A DNA stretch of 15,500 bases from Candidatus Parcubacteria bacterium (GCA_026395675.1 JAPLYF010000031.1:1-15500), one strand, 5' to 3'; numbered from the stretch's first letter, positions 1 to 7,602 are shown. Made by a program: numbers and translations. Notes: a model not told the origin generated them from the sequence alone.

Positions 1-1
1 G

Positions 2-994
2 CAAAATCCACCTGATTATGCTGTGGCCGAAGTAGATGGCTTTACAGACCAGATTCCCAGAATCGGCAAATTGGATAAGATTGCCAGAGACAATATCAAT
101 GTCAAGGCCAGATTTACAATGGGCGACAATACAGAACGAGCTGATTTAATTGCCAATAATAAAAATCTATTTGACAGTTCACTTCATGGCAAAAGCGCGA
201 CTGAATTGGGTGCCATGCCTGAGATTAAAAAACTTGATCATATCAGAGATAATATGAGCGAGGAAAAACTAGAAAAATTCCAGAAATTGATTGTGGAAAG
301 CAGTTCACAGTTCAATGCCATTGGCCAAAAGTTGCCAGGAGGCGAGGGACAACCTAGCGATATTTTGGAAACAAGGATTAGAGAAAAAAGAGCAAAAACT
401 GGCGTCGCGGTTAATCTGGAAAATAAATTTAAAGAATTATTGCCAACAGCTACCCCGCCAGGAATTAAAAACAATATGAAATTTATAAATACACAAGCTG
501 CGGAAATGCTGGAAACAACCGAAGGGTTAAAGAAGGACGAAAGAATTGAGATAATTTCAAAAAGATTAGAAGGGAACACTAATTTAGATGAAGCGGGCAG
601 AGATAGTATGGCTGAGTTTTTGATTGAAAATGAAGTTAAAATTAAGACCCGAGAACAAAAAACCAAAGATGTAAAAGGCAGAATGACAATTAATATTAAA
701 AATATCGGCGAAGAAGCAAATAAACAGTGGAAGAGCGGCAAAAAAGATGCAAATAAAATAGAATTTAGGATAAACGCACTTATTACCCAAACAAACAAAG
801 AGATAGGGGAAGGCGCCTTAACCGAGGATTCTTTTGAGCCGCAGGTTTTACAGCGCGAATTAATGAAATTAAGAAATGCTTTAATTACTGCTAAAACTGA
901 TTCAGAATTCAACAGAATTTTAAGAGAATTCGAGAATTCAATGGAGGCCTTAGGTTATAAAATAAAGACCAAGAAAAGGGGAGGAATAGTTTAA
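2..994 (+). CDS. Hypothetical protein, 5' end outside the window
   Basis: The frame is open to the left edge (reading QNPPDYAVAEVDG before a possible GTG at 23), so the true start probably lies upstream and about 330 residues are visible. I do not recognise the family. What is visible is soluble, Lys/Glu-rich and largely helical, with no membrane segment. It stops 3 nt before the next gene on the same strand, and that gene leads into PrgI and VirB4-like genes, so it is probably the upstream part of the same operon. It could be the soluble C-terminal part of a larger secretion-system protein such as a VirB6-like one, but nothing visible proves this. No frameshift is seen. Confidence 0.72.
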   Translation, partial: QNPPDYAVAEVDGFTDQIPRIGKLDKIARDNINVKARFTMGDNTERADLIANNKNLFDSSLHGKSATELGAMPEIKKLDHIRDNMSEEKLEKFQKLIVESSSQFNAIGQKLPGGEGQPSDILETRIREKRAKTGVAVNLENKFKELLPTATPPGIKNNMKFINTQAAEMLETTEGLKKDERIEIISKRLEGNTNLDEAGRDSMAEFLIENEVKIKTREQKTKDVKGRMTINIKNIGEEANKQWKSGKKDANKIEFRINALITQTNKEIGEGALTEDSFEPQVLQRELMKLRNALITAKTDSEFNRILREFENSMEALGYKIKTKKRGGIV

Positions 995-997
995 TAA

Positions 998-2362
998 ATG
1001 AAAATTATGGCTGAAATAAAATTTAAATCCACTGATTTAGGCAAATTTGAAAAATCTTATAATGAAATAATCCAAAGTTATAAACTGGAATTGAAGACAG
1101 GTCAGATTTTAAATTTTTTGGCAGAAGCGATTTTAGGCAAAATTAGCGATTTAGAGATGAGCACTTTATTTACTAAAGATTTAGAGCTTGATTTTGCTAC
1201 AGCCTGCGATTTGGCTTATGATTTGAAGATTCAGATTCTGGATAAAAAACAGGAATTGGACTCAGTTAAAGCCAAGCTGCTGGGCCAGGTCTGGCAGAAA
1301 TATTCACCGGACTCTATCGTTGATGAATTTCTAGGCAAACTTAATTATCAGATTACTGATCCAAATTTGAAAAAGCGTTTTGTTGAATTGATTTTAAGCT
1401 GGCTGCAGGATGTGCGCGATATCCCTGAATTAAAAGAGGCCTTAATTCGTTCAGTTAAAATTGGGGGAATCGGGATGCCTGAGGAAGTTTTTAGCCGGCT
1501 CTACGATTTATTAATTGCCAAAAAAGAAGAAATAAAAAATGAAAAAATTGATCTGGGCAAAATTTTGACAGAATATGAGTCCGAACAAAATAAAGAAGTC
1601 AGGGAAATGCCCAAAATGGCCGGGGAAGTGGAAATTGATGTTGCGGCCCAGCCAGCCAAGCCAATGACTGTCAGGGAAAAGATAACTGGCTCAGATACGA
1701 CCATTGACCAATTGCTCAAAGACAAAGGCCTGGCTTTTACCGAGTTAAATGAAAAAGAGGAGATTAAAAGACAGCTTACTGGCGAGAGACAGATTCCAGA
1801 ATTCCAGCCCAGTGAATTAGTTGATAAGATTATTGAGGAAGAAGAATTTTTAAATAGCAAAGAAGAAATTGCCTTGCCAGTTACTCGAAAAGCGGAAAAA
1901 AGAGAATTTGTCCAGCCCAGTCCGGCAATCCAACCAATCTCTAAGCAATCAACAGCAGCGTCCAGAGTTCAGACAGAAATAAAACAGCCGGTTTTTAAAC
2001 AAGTTATGTCACAAGCCAGACCCAAAGTTGAAGATGTTAAATTTGAAACAAAACTTTACGGACCAATTGAGGAATTAGGCGCTTTCAAAATTGAAGATTT
2101 TAGGCGTTTGGCCAAAGACCCGGCAGAAGCAGCCAATAAAATTTTGGCCAAATTAGATCTTTTGGAAGACGAGTCATTAGCCAAAAAAGCTGAAGGCGTC
2201 AATGCCCTTAAAGCCAGCCCGCTTTACAAGGATTATGCTGAAATCATGAATCAGGCCATTATGGCAGGTAAATCAATTGAACAAGTTTTGGTTGAAAATC
2301 CCAGGATGTCTGCAGCTGAATTTAAAGCAATTATGAATTTAAATAAAAGTTTGAAATATTGA
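998..2362 (+). CDS. Hypothetical helical protein in the T4SS-like operon
   Basis: This encodes 454 residues and starts 3 nt after the preceding stop. The ATG at 998 is chosen because a purine-rich GGGGAGG lies 13 nt upstream at 978-984; a second ATG at 1007 would give a protein three residues shorter. The first ~170 residues look all-helical. A charged Lys/Glu-rich stretch follows, then a Pro/Gln-rich, probably disordered segment at about residues 280-345, then a short helical C-terminal domain from about 350. There is no signal peptide or TM segment. I do not recognise the family. Position directly before the PrgI-like gene suggests a cytoplasmic accessory part of the same machine, which is an inference. 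It ends in TGA, showing UGA is read as stop. Confidence 0.8.
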   Translation: MKIMAEIKFKSTDLGKFEKSYNEIIQSYKLELKTGQILNFLAEAILGKISDLEMSTLFTKDLELDFATACDLAYDLKIQILDKKQELDSVKAKLLGQVWQKYSPDSIVDEFLGKLNYQITDPNLKKRFVELILSWLQDVRDIPELKEALIRSVKIGGIGMPEEVFSRLYDLLIAKKEEIKNEKIDLGKILTEYESEQNKEVREMPKMAGEVEIDVAAQPAKPMTVREKITGSDTTIDQLLKDKGLAFTELNEKEEIKRQLTGERQIPEFQPSELVDKIIEEEEFLNSKEEIALPVTRKAEKREFVQPSPAIQPISKQSTAASRVQTEIKQPVFKQVMSQARPKVEDVKFETKLYGPIEELGAFKIEDFRRLAKDPAEAANKILAKLDLLEDESLAKKAEGVNALKASPLYKDYAEIMNQAIMAGKSIEQVLVENPRMSAAEFKAIMNLNKSLKY

Positions 2363-2398
2363 AGCCCCATAGGTTAGGCCTGTGGAATTAAAAATTAC

Positions 2399-2456
2399 CT
2401 TCGGCGCATTTGAAATCCGCCGAAGCAGAAGCAAGTTATTTATAGCTTCACTTCTG
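2399..2456. repeat. Two adjacent intergenic hairpins
   Basis: The 122-bp gap between the 454-aa gene and the PrgI-like gene holds two inverted repeats. CTTCGGCG at 2399-2406 pairs perfectly with CGCCGAAG at 2418-2425. CAGAAG at 2426-2431 pairs with CTTCTG at 2451-2456, with an inner GAAGC/GCTTC match. No T-run follows, so a simple rho-independent terminator is unlikely; an mRNA processing or stability element, or a mobile palindrome, is more plausible. Confidence 0.6.
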
Positions 2457-2484
2457 TAACATTCCGCGTAGGCGGATTGATTTT

Positions 2485-2934
2485 ATGCCCCCAGAAGCAC
2501 CCCCACAACAGGAAGCAAGCTTGTCCCATTTTCTAGTGCCGCAGTTTATTGATGTGGAAAGCAAGGTAATCGGGTCGATTACAACCCGCCAGTTTTTGAT
2601 TATGATGGTGGCTGGCATGCTGGATTTTATTTTTTATAAATTATTTTATTTTAATACTTTTTTAGTTATCGCTATAGTAGTGACTGGCATTTTTGGCATC
2701 GTGGCCTTTGTAAAAATTAATGGCATGCCCTTTCACTTTTTTTTCTTAAATTTAGTCCAGACCCTGAAAAAGAAAAAATTAAGGACCTGGCAAAAAGAAG
2801 GAATTGAGAATTTGCCTTCGCCAGAAAAAGTCGAAGTAAAAAAAGAATTAATGGTCAAAGCGCCCATAACTACTTCCAGACTGTCATCATTGTCGCTAAT
2901 TGTTAATACCGGAGGCGCTTATCATGAAGAATAA
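2485..2934 (+). CDS. PrgI family (VirB3-like) membrane protein
   Basis: A 149-residue protein with a short soluble N-terminus containing the PQFIDVESKVIGSITTRQF stretch typical of PrgI-family proteins. Two closely spaced membrane segments follow at about residues 37-55 and 58-78, then a basic KKKKLR cytoplasmic stretch. In gram-positive conjugation systems PrgI-type proteins take the place of VirB3, an inner-membrane partner of the VirB4 ATPase. The next two genes encode VirB4 parts, which supports the call. No good Shine-Dalgarno precedes the ATG at 2485. Confidence is high for a T4SS-associated membrane protein and moderate for exact function. Confidence 0.82.
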   Translation: MPPEAPPQQEASLSHFLVPQFIDVESKVIGSITTRQFLIMMVAGMLDFIFYKLFYFNTFLVIAIVVTGIFGIVAFVKINGMPFHFFFLNLVQTLKKKKLRTWQKEGIENLPSPEKVEVKKELMVKAPITTSRLSSLSLIVNTGGAYHEE

Positions 2935-2951
2935 ATATGATAACTGAAACA

Positions 2952-3051
2952 CCCCGCACTATAATTCGCTCCGCTCATTAAATGCGGGGCAGGCTAATTT
3001 TTAATCACTAATCCCGAGCCGAAGGCTTCCCTTCGGGAAAGGGATCCCTTT
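2952..3051. repeat. Cluster of three intergenic palindromes
   Basis: The 138-bp gap before the VirB4 N-terminal gene contains CCCCGCA (2952-2958) paired with TGCGGGG (2983-2989), CCGAAGG (3019-3025) paired with CCTTCGG (3030-3036), and the perfect 14-bp palindrome AAAGGGATCCCTTT (3038-3051). They are far more GC-rich than the flanking genes. Because downstream genes of the same operon follow, they probably act as mRNA-processing structures or are insertion remnants rather than full terminators. Confidence 0.6.
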
Positions 3052-3072
3052 GGGATAACACGAATCTTAAAT

Positions 3073-3726
3073 ATGGCAAAAACTTCCACTCAAAGATATT
3101 TAGACATTGCAGAAATAAGAGAGGACACGGTCATTTTAAAGGACGGCACTTTAAGAGCGGTCATTTTGTGCTCTAGTGTCAATTTTGCCTTGAAATCTGA
3201 AGAGGAGCAAAATGGCTTGATTTACGGCTATATTGAATTTCTAAATTCCTTAGACCATCCCATGCAAATAGTGATCCAGTCCAGGAAACTGGATATCGAG
3301 GGTTATTTGCGTCGATTAAGGGAAGCGCAAAAAGTACAAACTAATGATTTATTAAAATTACAAGTAGCCGGCTACATCGATTATATTAAAGAACTGATTG
3401 AAATTGGCGAAATTATGACAAAAAAATTTTTCATCATTGTGCCTTATAATCCCTTAGGCGATATGACAAAAAGTTTTTGGACGCGCCTGAAAGAAGTTTT
3501 TGGCGCTAGAAAGATGATCAAAATGAAAAAAGAGAAATTTCTAGATTATAAAGAAGCTTTGAGTTTGCGGCTTAATAATATTTTGAGCAACCTGAGAGGC
3601 ATGGGGCTCGAAGCTGTAGCTTTGGATACGCAAAGCTTAATCGAATTATATTATATTGTTTATAATCCCAAAACCAGTCAGAATCAAAAATTAAAAGATA
3701 TCAGCCAGCTAGGGATTGAAAGATAA
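3073..3726 (+). CDS. VirB4/TraC-like N-terminal domain protein
   Basis: A 217-residue protein resembling the N-terminal, non-ATPase domain of VirB4/TraC T4SS motors. It begins TQRYLDIAEIREDTVILKDG, a short beta-rich module, followed by a helical region that includes KKFFIIVPYNP. It has no Walker motifs; those lie in the next gene, 21 nt downstream. I read the pair as a VirB4 encoded as two polypeptides. The first ends with its own stop and the second has its own ATG and a distinct N-terminal linker, so this does not look like a recent frameshift. The product is expected at the cytoplasmic face of the membrane with PrgI and the ATPase. Confidence 0.8.
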   Translation: MAKTSTQRYLDIAEIREDTVILKDGTLRAVILCSSVNFALKSEEEQNGLIYGYIEFLNSLDHPMQIVIQSRKLDIEGYLRRLREAQKVQTNDLLKLQVAGYIDYIKELIEIGEIMTKKFFIIVPYNPLGDMTKSFWTRLKEVFGARKMIKMKKEKFLDYKEALSLRLNNILSNLRGMGLEAVALDTQSLIELYYIVYNPKTSQNQKLKDISQLGIER

Positions 3727-3747
3727 ATTGAAATATCAATATTTTTT

Positions 3748-5691
3748 ATGCCAATACCCATTACACCACAAGTCCAAGGCCAAAATGCAATCCTGCCAGA
3801 GAAAATTAGTTCCAAGGAAAAGGGCAGAAGAGAAAAAGAAGCAATTAAGGCTGAAGCCATTACTCTGGAAGAAGAAAGAATTTATCGACGCGGTTTAATA
3901 GAAATAAAGGATTTGATTGCACCGGCTTCATTTGAAGTTAAACCAACTTATTTGCTTTTAGGCGATACCTATGTGCGCACTCTTTTTGTTTTAAATTACC
4001 CCCGCTATATTAATGTCGGCTGGTTTACGCCCATAATTAATCTGAGTAAGACCTTGGATGTGGCCATGTTTTTTTACCCGGTCAGATCTGACCTGATTTT
4101 AAAACAATTGAAAAAAAGAGTAGGCAATATGGAAGCCCAATTGATGTCAGACATAGATAAAGGGGCGCCCCGCGATCCTATTTTAGAGACAGCTATTCAT
4201 GACATTGAAAAATTAAGAGATGATCTGACCCAGGGCACAGAAAGATTTTTTCAGTTTGCGCTTTATGCGACCATTTATGCTGATACAATAGAAGATCTGG
4301 ATGAATTAAGCGCTGAAATAGAATCCTTGTTTGGCGGGAAATTAATTTATAGCAAAAGGGTTTTTTATCAGGCCGAGCAGGGCTTTACTTCAACCTTGCC
4401 TTTAGGTATTGATGAATTGACGGTTTCCTTTAACATGAACACTTCGCCAGTCGCTTCTTCTTTCCCTTTCATATCTTCTGAACTTACTTCTGATGATGGT
4501 ATTTTATACGGTATTAACCGGCATAATAACAGCTTAATTCTTTTTGACAGATTTTCTTTACAAAATGCCAATTTTGTTGTTTTTGCTACGTCGGGCGCAG
4601 GCAAAAGCTATACTATTAAATTAGAGGTCTTAAGAAGCTTAATGTTGGGAACTGATATAATTATTATTGATCCGGAAAGAGAGTATTTGCATTTAGCAGA
4701 GGCAGTCGGTGGCACTTATGTTGATATTTCTCTGGCCTCAAAAAGTAAAATTAATCCCTTTGATCTGCCTAGGGCTATTGGCGAGGCTTCAACCGAAGAT
4801 ATTATTAGGAGTGCGGTCATAACCTTGAAGGGTTTATTGCGCGTCATGCTTGGCAAATTGTCAGTTGAAGAAGATGCTATTTTGGACAGGGCTTTATTGG
4901 AAACCTATGCCAGCAAAGATATTACGCCTCAAGCTGATTTAGCAACTATTGAACCGCCCGTGATGCAGGATTTGCAAGGCATTTTAGATGGCATGGTCGG
5001 CGCCAGGGAATTAAGCTTGCGGCTTAATAAATATACACGAGGCACTTTTGCCGGCTTATTCAACCAACCAACCAATGTTGACATGAAAAATCAATTGGTG
5101 GTTTTCAGCGTTAGGGATTTAGAGGATGAATTAAGGCCAGTCGCTATTTACAGCATAGTCAGTTATATCTGGAATGTTGTCCGTTCAGAAATCAAAAAAA
5201 GAATTTTGGTCATTGACGAGGCCTGGTGGCTAATGACCCATGAGGATTCAGCTAAATTCATTTATGCCCTGGTGAAGCGCTGCCGCAAATATTATTTAGG
5301 TGTCACGACAATTACTCAAGATGTTAATGACTTTCTAAACAGTCCTTATGGCAAAGCAATTGTGACCAATTCAGCTTTGCAGTTGCTTTTAAAGCAATCG
5401 CCGGCTGCAATTGATAATATTCAGCAGATTTTCTTGCTCACCCAGGGAGAAAAATATTTGCTGATGGAGGGAGGCGTCGGTGAGGGCATTTTTTTCGCCG
5501 GCACCAAGCACGCAGCCATCAAAGTAGTCGCCTCATATAATGAAGACCAATTGATTACCAGTGATCCAAGACAACTTTTGGAAATTGAGGCAGCTAAGCG
5601 CCAGTTTGAAGAAGAAACGGCCAAAGAAGAAGGCGGCGTAGCAGAGCGTGCCATTGCACCCAAAAAAGAAGTGGAAGATATAGAAATATAG
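3748..5691 (+). CDS. VirB4/TraC-type T4SS ATPase
   Basis: A 647-residue P-loop ATPase of the VirB4/TraC/TrbE class, the energy-supplying motor of type IV secretion. Walker A is ATSGAGKS around residues 280-287 with the catalytic Lys at 286. A DPEREY motif lies at about 308. Walker B is ILVIDEAWW with Asp-Glu at 490-491. The sensor-like TITQDVNDF stretch is at about 521-529, followed by the NSALQLLLKQ motif. Residues 1-50 are a charged linker and 50-270 are the VirB4 substrate/oligomer domain. It follows the separate N-terminal domain gene and precedes a VirB8-like gene. No VirD4-type coupling protein is in the window, so whether substrates are DNA or protein cannot be told. All motor motifs are intact. 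Confidence 0.93.
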   Translation: MPIPITPQVQGQNAILPEKISSKEKGRREKEAIKAEAITLEEERIYRRGLIEIKDLIAPASFEVKPTYLLLGDTYVRTLFVLNYPRYINVGWFTPIINLSKTLDVAMFFYPVRSDLILKQLKKRVGNMEAQLMSDIDKGAPRDPILETAIHDIEKLRDDLTQGTERFFQFALYATIYADTIEDLDELSAEIESLFGGKLIYSKRVFYQAEQGFTSTLPLGIDELTVSFNMNTSPVASSFPFISSELTSDDGILYGINRHNNSLILFDRFSLQNANFVVFATSGAGKSYTIKLEVLRSLMLGTDIIIIDPEREYLHLAEAVGGTYVDISLASKSKINPFDLPRAIGEASTEDIIRSAVITLKGLLRVMLGKLSVEEDAILDRALLETYASKDITPQADLATIEPPVMQDLQGILDGMVGARELSLRLNKYTRGTFAGLFNQPTNVDMKNQLVVFSVRDLEDELRPVAIYSIVSYIWNVVRSEIKKRILVIDEAWWLMTHEDSAKFIYALVKRCRKYYLGVTTITQDVNDFLNSPYGKAIVTNSALQLLLKQSPAAIDNIQQIFLLTQGEKYLLMEGGVGEGIFFAGTKHAAIKVVASYNEDQLITSDPRQLLEIEAAKRQFEEETAKEEGGVAERAIAPKKEVEDIEI

Positions 5692-5713
5692 CTAATTATT
5701 ATAAATTTATATT

Positions 5714-6358
5714 ATGGCCATAACTAAAGAAGACCTAACTAAAAATAAAAGATTACTCTGGCTGCTGATTATTATAATTTTACTTTTAATTATCGCAGTT
5801 ATTATTTATTTGCTTTTTTTTCAATATAAACCTAGCGCGCCAGTTGCTTTTAATCAAAATTTAAATCAAGCAGGTGCGCCGCCGCCAGTTACGGCACCCC
5901 CAGTTTTTAATAATACTAATCCGCAGGTTTTGGCAGATGTCCAGGGTATAAATCCCAAAGAAAGTATAGATCAAAATGAAAAACAGAATTTTTTATTTAT
6001 TGCGACTTCTTTTGTAGAAAGGTTTGGCAGTTATTCAAATCAGGGCGGTTATAAAAATTTTGATGAGTTAACTGTTTTTATGACCGATTCCATGAATAAA
6101 TGGGTGGCTAGTTATAAGCAGCAATTAATGAAAGAGCATCCGGATTTGAATATTTATTATGCGCTGGTGACTAAGGCAATTTCCACTGATATAAGAAATA
6201 TGGATGAAAAAACCGGAACAGGTGAAATTTTAATAAAAACTCAAAGGCGAGAATATAATAATAATTTGTCTAATCCCAGATTATTTTATCAGGATATTTT
6301 GCTAAAAATGGTTAAAATCAATAATGAATGGAAAGTAAACGGCGCTTATTGGCAATAA
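5714..6358 (+). CDS. Single-pass membrane protein, possible VirB8/NTF2-like T4SS component
   Basis: This encodes 214 residues. A short cytoplasmic N-terminus is followed by one very hydrophobic membrane segment at about 14-37, a Pro/Ala/Asn-rich linker to about 85, and a folded extracytoplasmic domain of about 125 residues ending in the pattern KINNEWKVNGAYWQ. A signal anchor, a low-complexity linker and a small C-terminal domain ending in a W-x-V strand is the layout of VirB8/TcpC (NTF2-like) proteins. It starts 22 nt after the VirB4 stop. The VirB8 link rests on architecture and context, not on a diagnostic motif; a structure prediction would settle it. Confidence 0.7.
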   Translation: MAITKEDLTKNKRLLWLLIIIILLLIIAVIIYLLFFQYKPSAPVAFNQNLNQAGAPPPVTAPPVFNNTNPQVLADVQGINPKESIDQNEKQNFLFIATSFVERFGSYSNQGGYKNFDELTVFMTDSMNKWVASYKQQLMKEHPDLNIYYALVTKAISTDIRNMDEKTGTGEILIKTQRREYNNNLSNPRLFYQDILLKMVKINNEWKVNGAYWQ

Positions 6359-6362
6359 TATT

Positions 6363-6390
6363 GAAATTTGAAATAAAGAAATTTGAAATA
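6363..6390 (+). repeat. 13-bp direct repeat before comF
   Basis: GAAATTTGAAATA occurs twice (6363-6375 and 6378-6390), offset by 15 bp, filling the gap between the VirB8-like gene and comF and ending one base before the comF ATG. There is no Shine-Dalgarno in this gap. It may be simple AT-rich slippage; its position in the translation initiation region of comF is the only reason to note it. Confidence 0.7.
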
Positions 6391-6391
6391 T

Positions 6392-7114
6392 ATGGGATTT
6401 GAAATTATCAAGGAATTTATTTTGGACTTAATTTTTCCCAGAGAATGTCTAGGGTGCGGTCGGGAAGGGTCCTACCTTTGTAAAAATTGTTTTGCCAAGA
6501 TTGAGGTAAATAAGCATTTACGCTGCGCTCTTTGTAAAAAATCAAATGCTTTGGGCTTGATTTGTCCGGACTGCCAAAAAGAAAGCAATTTGAAAGCTAT
6601 TTGGGTATCAGCTGATTACAATAATAAATTACTGCAAGATTTAATCCATTATTTGAAATATAAATATGTAGAGGCATTAAGCGAGATTTTGACAGAGCTG
6701 CTGGCACGCTTTTTGGCAGAAAACAAAATTTTTGACTACTTTGGCCTTAATAGTGAGAATACTTTTTTAGTGCCAGTACCATTGCATAAAAAAAGGGAAT
6801 TACTGCGGGGTTTTAACCAAAGTGAATTAATTGCTCAAAAATTAGCCGATCATTATCATTTTAAAAAAATTAATTTATTAAAAAGAAATAAGGACACAAT
6901 TAGCCAGATTAATTTAAAGAGAACTGAAAGACAGAAAAACATTAAAGGAGCTTTTAGTTCATCTAGTCCTGAAAATTTTAATAAAAATAAAAAAATCATC
7001 TTGATAGATGATGTGGTCACGACTGGAAGTACTTTGAATGAATGCGCCAAAGAATTAGCGAAATCTGGATTTAGCGACATTTATAGCTTAGTCATAGCAC
7101 AGAGGGAAGACTGA
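6392..7114 (+). CDS. comF: ComF family phosphoribosyltransferase-like protein
   Basis: About 240 residues from the ATG at 6392; a TTG three codons upstream is also open but less likely. The N-terminus has a zinc-ribbon set of Cys pairs: C19/C22, C30/C33, C45/C48 and C58/C61. A type I phosphoribosyltransferase fold follows, with the PRPP-binding signature IDDVVTTGST at 205-214 and a VPVPLHKKRELLRGFNQSE stretch typical of ComF. ComF/GntX proteins are needed for uptake of transforming DNA in several bacteria, though the exact reaction is unclear. Location immediately after the T4SS-like genes on the same strand suggests co-expression and a role in DNA uptake, which is an inference. It ends in TGA. 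Confidence 0.92.
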   Translation: MGFEIIKEFILDLIFPRECLGCGREGSYLCKNCFAKIEVNKHLRCALCKKSNALGLICPDCQKESNLKAIWVSADYNNKLLQDLIHYLKYKYVEALSEILTELLARFLAENKIFDYFGLNSENTFLVPVPLHKKRELLRGFNQSELIAQKLADHYHFKKINLLKRNKDTISQINLKRTERQKNIKGAFSSSSPENFNKNKKIILIDDVVTTGSTLNECAKELAKSGFSDIYSLVIAQRED

Positions 7115-7139
7115 AGTCAGCATTTTTTAAATGGATGGA

Positions 7140-7240
7140 GCCCAGATGCAAGTTTATGTATTCCATTGGTAAAATCGTTTAAATATTATTGATAAATATT
7201 TTATGGTCTTACTATAAATTACACAGACTTGCATCTGGGC
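7140..7240. repeat. E1: ~100-nt hairpin element abutting tRNA-Ser(UGA)
   Basis: GCCCAGATGCAAGT (7140-7153) and ACTTGCATCTGGGC (7227-7240) are a perfect 14-bp inverted repeat around a 73-nt AT-rich loop. The inner ends read AAGTTTATG and CACAGACTT. The last base (7240) is also the discriminator position of tRNA-Ser(UGA) on the minus strand. The same inner motifs and loop size recur at 7393-7492. No T-run follows in either direction. It may be a 3' trailer structure of the tRNA transcript or a mobile hairpin; see findings. Confidence 0.8.
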
Positions 7241-7327
7241 GGAGAGGGTAGGATTCGAACCCACGGCTCCGGTAAACGGAGCTCCGGTTTTCAAGACCGG
7301 TGCATTCGACCGCTCTGCCACCTCTCC
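7240..7327 (-). tRNA. tRNA-Ser (anticodon UGA)
   Basis: On the minus strand a complete 88-nt class II tRNA folds. The acceptor arm GGAGAGG (7327-7321) pairs with CCTCTCC (7247-7241) and the discriminator is G at 7240. The anticodon loop CTTGAAA carries TGA (plus-strand tca at 7291-7293). There is a long variable arm (GCTCCG/CGGAGC) and a GGTTCGAATCC T-arm. CCA is not encoded; the next bases are CCC of the E1 stem. The gene is convergent with comF. The upstream flank holds the half-element E3, and I could not identify a convincing promoter there. Confidence 0.97.
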
Positions 7328-7362
7328 TTGGTTTTTTAACAATTACCAATAACTATATTATC

Positions 7363-7380
7363 GCCCAGCTACAAGTTTAT
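7363..7380. repeat. E3: half copy of the E hairpin element
   Basis: GCCCAGCTACAAGTTTAT closely matches the left arm and inner motif of E1 (GCCCAGATGCAAGTTTAT), but the complementary right arm is not found downstream. It lies about 36 bp upstream of the tRNA-Ser(UGA) 5' end. It looks like a remnant left when a neighbouring tRNA-hairpin unit was lost or recombined. Confidence 0.55.
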
Positions 7381-7392
7381 ATTAAGAGCGGA

Positions 7393-7492
7393 GACCCGAT
7401 AAAAGTTTATGAATTTTATTGTTCATATCCGTAAATAACCTTTTTATTATTAAATCAGTTGCAGATATTTATTCACAGACTTTTATCGGGTC
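7393..7492. repeat. E2: second ~100-nt hairpin element
   Basis: GACCCGATAAAAGT (7393-7406) and ACTTTTATCGGGTC (7479-7492) form a perfect 14-bp inverted repeat around a 72-nt AT-rich loop. The inner ends AAGTTTATG and CACAGACTT are identical to those of E1, while the outer 10-bp arms differ in sequence but stay fully complementary. Its last base joins the island's left inverted repeat. If the island is removed, E2 directly abuts tRNA-Ser(GCU), matching the E1/tRNA-Ser(UGA) arrangement. Confidence 0.8.
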
Positions 7493-7506
7493 GGTGTCTG
7501 TTTGAA
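7479..7506. other. Putative attL of the serine-recombinase island
   Basis: The junction reads ATCGGGT-CGG-TGTCTG: E2 arm, then a CGG core at 7492-7494, then the start of inverted repeat A. The CGG is also at the right edge (10710-10712) and at the internal junction (9147-9149, minus strand). Assignment as attL comes from comparing these junctions, not from a known site sequence. Confidence 0.6.
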
Positions 7507-7596
7507 AATATCCGAACGGAACTGGCTGGGCTCGGCGGGCGGAATTCCCCCCACACCCCCCTTCCGCCCGCCTCGCCTTGAACCGGAGCGGAAAGG
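7492..7596 (+). repeat. Inverted repeat A, left copy (105 bp, perfect)
   Basis: Checked base by base, 7492-7596 is the exact reverse complement of 9045-9149. The 1448 bp between them holds the polyprenyl-synthetase-like and XRE genes. The arm is GC-rich and has its own internal hairpin, GGCGGGCGGAA (7534-7544) with TTCCGCCCGCC (7562-7572), around a C-rich loop. It begins with the CGG core of the presumed attachment site and ends 7 bp beyond the polyprenyl-synthetase-like stop codon. Confidence 0.95.
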
Positions 7597-7602
7597 ACGA
7601 TT

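Noticed and set aside
238..912. 224-aa minus-strand open frame opposite the first gene
   Set aside because: It lies wholly opposite a long continuous coding frame with operon-like spacing, and its hydrophobic translation is what an antisense of a Lys/Glu-rich gene gives.
2360..2362. Recoded UGA (Gly) genetic code
   Set aside because: UGA serves as the terminal stop of the 454-aa gene and comF, and other genes need no UGA read-through.
3073..5691. VirB4 split taken as a frameshifted pseudogene
   Set aside because: Each part has its own start and stop, a 21-nt gap and intact motifs, and the second part has a distinct N-terminal linker, so a natural two-gene arrangement is more likely.
7140..7492. 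E hairpins as integron attC sites or IS200/IS605 ends
   Set aside because: They lack the GTTRRRY/RYYYAAC boxes of attC sites, and no tyrosine integrase or Y1 transposase gene is present.
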